Shown here one piece after another: positions 60,243 to 64,000 of a DNA stretch of 64,000 nucleotides. A program made the translations under genes and the position numbers. The stretch lies in assembly GCF_028710545.1 (NCBI RefSeq), contig NZ_JAQTTX010000004.1, forward strand, positions 1 to 64,000, in the 5' to 3' direction. The DNA comes from Halothiobacillus sp. GTDB lineage: Bacteria > Pseudomonadota > Gammaproteobacteria > Halothiobacillales > Halothiobacillaceae. The first letter of the stretch is position 1; every line of letters starts with the position of its first letter. The notes below the pieces were generated by a model. It searched no databases. It was not told the origin of the DNA and saw only the letters and a list, made by a program, of their open reading frames with translations.

Positions 60243-61118
60243 TTATTGGGGTGTCGGTAAAGCCAGCCTGAGTTTCTTCAGCGCCGCATTTTCGATCTGA
60301 CGAACCCGCTCCGCTGATACCTGATACTCATCGGCCAAGGTCTGCAGTGTCGCCTTGGGCTCTTGCAGCCAACGACGCTCAAGGATGTCGCGGCTACGGG
60401 CATCGAGATCGTGCAACGCATGAGTCATAGCAGTGACACGATCATCCTCATCACGCTGAGCAGTCATATCTTCGACCGAAACCTGATGCTGATCGACCAG
60501 AATCTGCTCGTAGGACGGCCCGCCGCCTTCATGTTCGCCATCGTCATACAAGGGTGCATCAATGGCGATGTCGTGGCTGTACAGGCGGGATTCCATCGTC
60601 ACCACTTCGCGTTCCGGCACGTTCAACTCGGCCGCAATGGCACGTGTTTCATCAGCTGTCAGCCAGCCCAGACCGCTCTTCATATGACGCATCTTGAAAA
60701 AGAGTTTGCGCTGCGCCTTGGTGGTCGCAATTTTCACGATACGCCAGTTTTTCAGAATGTATTCGTGAATTTCTGCGCGAATCCAGTGCACGGCAAACGT
60801 GACCAGACGCACTTTCTGCTCCGGTTCAAAGCGCTTGACGGCCTTCATCAGGCCGATATTGCCTTCCTGAATCAGATCGGAAAGCGGCAAACCATAGCCT
60901 CGATATCCGCGAGCAATATGCACCACAAAGCGAAGGTGGGACATGATCAGCTTCTGCGCGGCATTGATATCGCCGGTCGATTTCAGTTGTTCGGCCAGTT
61001 TTTGTTCTTCGTCAGCAGTCAGAAGCGGAATGCGGCGCACTTCGGCCAGATACTGCTGCAACGAATCCCCTACCACCGGCAGGGTGCGGGGCATGACAGG
61101 ATGTTGGGCGGTATTCAT
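60243..61118 (-). CDS. rpoH: Heat-shock sigma factor sigma-32
   Basis: A 291-residue sigma factor (E. coli 284). Region 2 is LRFVVHIARGYRGYGLPLSD with DLIQEGNIGLMKAVKRFEP, followed by the RpoH box QRKLFFKMR, and region 4 ends RDILERRWLQEPKATLQTLA and VSAERVRQIENAALKKLR. The ATG at 61118 has GAGG about 9 bp upstream; a longer frame from 61196 adds about 26 unsupported residues. It directs transcription of chaperone and protease genes. ftsYEX, which precedes rpoH in many relatives, is not seen. Confidence 0.95.
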   Translation of the reverse strand: MNTAQHPVMPRTLPVVGDSLQQYLAEVRRIPLLTADEEQKLAEQLKSTGDINAAQKLIMSHLRFVVHIARGYRGYGLPLSDLIQEGNIGLMKAVKRFEPEQKVRLVTFAVHWIRAEIHEYILKNWRIVKIATTKAQRKLFFKMRHMKSGLGWLTADETRAIAAELNVPEREVVTMESRLYSHDIAIDAPLYDDGEHEGGGPSYEQILVDQHQVSVEDMTAQRDEDDRVTAMTHALHDLDARSRDILERRWLQEPKATLQTLADEYQVSAERVRQIENAALKKLRLALPTPQ

Positions 61119-61243
61119 TAGTGTGCGTACCTCAGTTGGGGAAACGTATTTTTTCAATTGGCTTGATTCTATCATCAGCCTTCGACCGATAGCCAACCCG
61201 AAAGTTCCCTAACAGATCAGGCCTCGTATGTACCACCCGTTGC

Positions 61244-61576
61244 CTATCCCTGCAGGGCTTGCCGCAGCAAGATTTCGGCCTCGGATGAACCGGCTTTCGG
61301 CGTTGGGGGCCACTGGACGACGACTTCCTTATCCCGACTGGTTTCTCCACGACGGATAACCACCCGGTTTTTTGCCACCGAAAAGGTTTTGGCGACAAAG
61401 GCGATCACCGCCTGATTGGCCTTGCCATCGACGGGTGGCGTGGTCAGATACAGTTTGATCCGATCACCGATGACCTCACCCCAGGCATTCCGGCTAGCCC
61501 TGGGCTGCACCTTGAGCCGCAGGATCAGACTGTCATCCTGCCAGTGAAAAAAATCCGCTTCTACTGTGGCACTCAT
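61244..61576 (-). CDS. yggU: DUF167 family protein YggU
   Basis: A 110-residue protein with the DUF167 fold motifs LILRLKVQPRASRNAWGE, LTTPPVDGKANQAVIAFVAK and VVIRRGETSRDKEVVV. The family is small, basic and conserved, with no settled function. The ATG at 61576 is taken; a GTG at 61591 would add five residues. It lies 26 bp after uup on the same strand. Confidence 0.87.
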   Translation of the reverse strand: MSATVEADFFHWQDDSLILRLKVQPRASRNAWGEVIGDRIKLYLTTPPVDGKANQAVIAFVAKTFSVAKNRVVIRRGETSRDKEVVVQWPPTPKAGSSEAEILLRQALQG

Positions 61577-61602
61577 TTTATGTTGGCTCACGCCGCACTA
61601 AA

Positions 61603-63507
61603 TCACTCTGTCGCTCGCGCTTCCAGATCGCTCCAGCGATCCATCAACCGGGCCAGTTCGTCGTCAATTGCGGCCATGCGCGATAGAACGGGCGCGGTCT
61701 TGTCGTCGGGCTGCTCATAGAATGCCGGATCACTCATTTGCGCGGTAAGCTCCGCCTGTTCGTTTTCCAATGCCGCTATTTTTTCCGGCAAGGCCGCCAG
61801 TTCGTGCCGTTCCTTGAAGCTAAGGCCATCTTTCCTTGAGTCACTGACCGTATTTGTACCAGCAGTAGTCTTTGTAACTGGTTTCGGCACCATGGCGCTT
61901 TGCTGCGCATACTCCCGATCACGAATAGCCAGCCAATCCTCATAGGTTCCGACCACTTCGCGCACACGTCCTTCGCCTTCGAACACCAGCAGGCTGGTGA
62001 CGACATTGTCGAGGAATGCCCGGTCATGGCTTACGACCAATAAGGTGCCGTCGAAGTCCAGCAGCACCTGTTCCAGCACTTCCAGGGTTTCGAGATCAAG
62101 ATCGTTGGTGGGTTCATCGAGCACCAGCAAGTTGGCCGACTGCGCGAACAGACGCGCCAGCAGCAGGCGATTGCGCTCCCCACCAGAGAGAGACTCGACC
62201 TTGGTGCGCGCACGTTCCGGCGTAAACAGGAATTTCTGCAAGTAACCGATGCCGTGCATGTTTTGGCCGTGAACATCAATGCGGTCACCACCGTCGCAAA
62301 CATTCTGCAAGGCCGTCCAGTCAGGACGCAATTGCGCGCGATGCTGGTCGAAGTACGCGACCTGCAACTGGCTGCCTTGTCGGGCAGTGCCGCTATCCGG
62401 TTGAATTTCGCCGAGAATCAGCTTGATCAGCGTACTTTTACCCACGCCGTTCGGACCGACCAGACCGATCCGGTCACCCCGCAGGATGCGCAAGCTGAAG
62501 TCCTTAAGGATGGTCTTGCCATTGTAGGTTTTATTGATGTGCTCACCATCGAACACGATTTTCCCGGAAGTCCGCGCGCTGGCGATTGCCACTTCCACCT
62601 TGCCCTGCTTGTTCACGCGGGCGGCCCGTTCTTCCCGCAAGGCCTCCAGGCGTCGTACCCGACCTTCATTTCGTGTGCGCCGGGCTTTGACGCCCTGACG
62701 AATCCACACTTCCTCCTCGGCCAGGAATTTGTCGAATTCGGCGTTCTGTATTTGTTCGGCGTGTTCACGCTCTTCGACCCGACGCAGATAGTTCTGATAA
62801 TCGCCCGGCCAGGATGTGAGCTGCCCGCGATCGAGCTCCAGGATGCGGTTGGCCAGATTTTGCAGGAAGGATCGGTCGTGGGTGATGAAGATAACCGCGC
62901 CGGAAAAGCTGCGAATCAAGCCTTCCAGCCATTCGATACTGGCGATATCCAGATGGTTGGTTGGCTCGTCGAGGAGCAGTACATCGGGCTGCACCACCAG
63001 CGCCTGCGCGAGCAGCACCCGGCGTTTCGCCCCGCCGGACAACGATTTGACCGAGGCATCGGGATCAAGATCAAGGCGTGTGATGACCTCGTCGATCCGC
63101 TGCGCCACCGACCAGCCATCGACCGCCTCGATCTGCTGTTGCAGACGCGCCATTTCATCCATAACCGAATCATCGCCCGCACCGAGCTTTTCGATACAGG
63201 CATGATAGGCCGTCAGTGTGGCTTCAATGCCGCCCAAGGCTTCGGCCACCGTGGCATACACGCTCGCAGTCGAATCCATCTGCGGGTCTTGTTGCAAATA
63301 CGCAATGCGCGCGCCGGGCTCAAGGCGCACCTCGCCCTCATCGGCACGGACGATACCGGCCAGAATCTTCATGAAGGTCGATTTGCCCATGCCATTGCGC
63401 CCGATCAGGGCGATGCGCTCGCCGGGTTCCACCGTCAGCCCCACATGATCGAGCAGGACGCGGGTACCCAGGGCAAAATGTAAACGCTCGACGGTAAGTA
63501 ATGGCAT
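61603..63507 (-). CDS. uup: ABC-F ATPase Uup
   Basis: A 634-residue soluble ABC-F protein with two ATPase domains: Walker A GRNGMGKST (about 36-44) and GPNGVGKST (about 348-356), signatures LSGGAKRRVLLAQAL and LSGGERNRLLLARLF, and Walker B LLLDEPTNHLD and LVLDEPTNDLD. The interdomain linker is highly basic (RRTRNEGRVRRLEALREERA). The C-terminal coiled coil (about 555-634) is that of Uup, which binds branched DNA or ribosomes and affects precise excision of transposons. It has no membrane segment. Confidence 0.93.
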   Translation of the reverse strand: MPLLTVERLHFALGTRVLLDHVGLTVEPGERIALIGRNGMGKSTFMKILAGIVRADEGEVRLEPGARIAYLQQDPQMDSTASVYATVAEALGGIEATLTAYHACIEKLGAGDDSVMDEMARLQQQIEAVDGWSVAQRIDEVITRLDLDPDASVKSLSGGAKRRVLLAQALVVQPDVLLLDEPTNHLDIASIEWLEGLIRSFSGAVIFITHDRSFLQNLANRILELDRGQLTSWPGDYQNYLRRVEEREHAEQIQNAEFDKFLAEEEVWIRQGVKARRTRNEGRVRRLEALREERAARVNKQGKVEVAIASARTSGKIVFDGEHINKTYNGKTILKDFSLRILRGDRIGLVGPNGVGKSTLIKLILGEIQPDSGTARQGSQLQVAYFDQHRAQLRPDWTALQNVCDGGDRIDVHGQNMHGIGYLQKFLFTPERARTKVESLSGGERNRLLLARLFAQSANLLVLDEPTNDLDLETLEVLEQVLLDFDGTLLVVSHDRAFLDNVVTSLLVFEGEGRVREVVGTYEDWLAIRDREYAQQSAMVPKPVTKTTAGTNTVSDSRKDGLSFKERHELAALPEKIAALENEQAELTAQMSDPAFYEQPDDKTAPVLSRMAAIDDELARLMDRWSDLEARATE

Positions 63508-63651
63508 GGAACAATCAGACTTTCAGGAGGATGGGCGCATAGTGTAAGGGGTTTTGCACCACCTTGCCGTTCTGCATGAATGAATAGCCTTTGGAAATAA
63601 TTAGCTTTGTTTCAGTCTATGATTCAAATCATTGCCAATCGAGGAAAGATC

Positions 63652-64000
63652 ATGCCCCGAATTCGCCCGCTTTTTTTGCCGCTGCTTGCCTTGCCCGTCA
63701 TCGCCCTGATGCTCTGGTTTATGCCGCCGGCTGCCAACGCGTCGGGTTATCCGCCCTTCCCGGCGCAGACGCAGTGGTTCAATGTGAGCAAACCGCTGAC
63801 TGGCTCCCAATTGCAAGGCCGGGTGGTTCTGCTTGATTTCTTTACGCCCGGCTGCATCAATTGCATCCACATGATTCCAATTCAACAGCAGCTCAAGCAA
63901 AAATTCGGCGACGATCTGCTGGTAGTGGGCGTCACCTCACCGAAGTTCTCGGCTTCAAAGCAAGCAGATAACATGACGCCCTTCCTGCGACGCTTTCATA
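63652..64000 (+). CDS. Secreted thioredoxin-like protein, incomplete at window end
   Basis: The first 116 residues of a frame that runs off the window. A signal peptide (LFLPLLALPVIALMLWFMPPAANA) precedes a thioredoxin-fold start: VVLLDFFTPGCINCIHMIP, then DLLVVGVTSPKFSASK. The CINC redox motif with the following H and the VGV.SPKF segment resembles the N-terminus of NHL-repeat thioredoxin proteins, so NHL repeats may follow. The ATG at 63652 is preceded by GAGGAAAG at 63641-63648. It would be a periplasmic or membrane-anchored thiol-disulfide protein. Confidence 0.75.
   Translation, partial: MPRIRPLFLPLLALPVIALMLWFMPPAANASGYPPFPAQTQWFNVSKPLTGSQLQGRVVLLDFFTPGCINCIHMIPIQQQLKQKFGDDLLVVGVTSPKFSASKQADNMTPFLRRFH

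Noticed and set aside
1-64000. CRISPR arrays, prophage, complete insertion sequences, rRNA, integrons or toxin-antitoxin pairs
   Set aside because: Dispersed repeats are present but not regularly spaced with unique spacers. No transposase, integrase, phage structural or toxin-like gene was recognised. The accessory content is limited to small palindromic elements.

Overview
The window is about 64 kb of a gammaproteobacterial chromosome of moderate GC. The evidence is the lptD-surA-pdxA-rsmA-apaG-apaH order, the mrdA-rodA-mltB-rlpA-dacA-ybeD-lipB-lipA cell-wall/lipoate cluster, cysM beside a BarA/GacS-like gene, tas, rpoH, uup and yggU. A Halothiobacillus-like sulfur-oxidising genus would fit the style of the genome, but nothing here fixes the genus. 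No prophage, transposase, rRNA or CRISPR array was seen.

Layout. 0-6 kb: dgkA, gcvH, a sigma-54 activator, phnA/yjdM, an exported peroxiredoxin, mscL, tas and an unknown gene. 6-15 kb: three large c-di-GMP enzymes and a SulP anion transporter. 15-25 kb: a long leftward, translationally coupled cluster, mrdA-rodA-mltB-rlpA-dacA-dat-ybeD-lipB-lipA-mazG-like, with ppa at its head. 25-35 kb: adk, then lptD, surA, pdxA, rsmA, pgl, apaG, a methyltransferase and apaH. 35-38 kb: purM-purN facing cysM. 38-44.7 kb: a second signalling block with a BarA-like protein whose kinase core is eroded, a GGDEF-EAL protein with a broken GGDEF, a PilZ protein, a diguanylate cyclase and a free-standing Aer-type PAS protein. 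44.9-51.5 kb: cydD-cydC and a short-Q-loop cytochrome bd oxidase with a small membrane protein. 52-64 kb: a DUF1461-like protein, pgm, an unknown ten-helix membrane protein, a lytic transglycosylase, a DUF1249 protein, an IscR-like regulator with altered cluster ligands, tRNA-Gly and tRNA-Cys, a phospholipid-type methyltransferase, marC, rpoH, yggU, uup and the start of a secreted thioredoxin-like protein.

Two themes stand out. First, most long intergenic gaps hold palindromic elements. Several share the end GGGCACCTCGAAAAACC or a GGAA..CTGA(A/T)TTATTC-like end and are bounded by perfect 4-bp direct repeats (TAAG, TCAA, TTCA, CTAA, TTAA). They therefore look like non-autonomous mobile elements (MITE-like), and their interiors are built from, and interrupted by, smaller hairpin modules. 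One filled/empty-site pair and one compensatory stem change are visible directly.

Second, cyclic-di-GMP signalling is dense: five GGDEF/EAL proteins plus PilZ. Part of it sits directly upstream of the bd-oxidase genes, next to an Aer-like flavin PAS protein, which suggests a link between respiration or redox state and c-di-GMP. That link is an inference.
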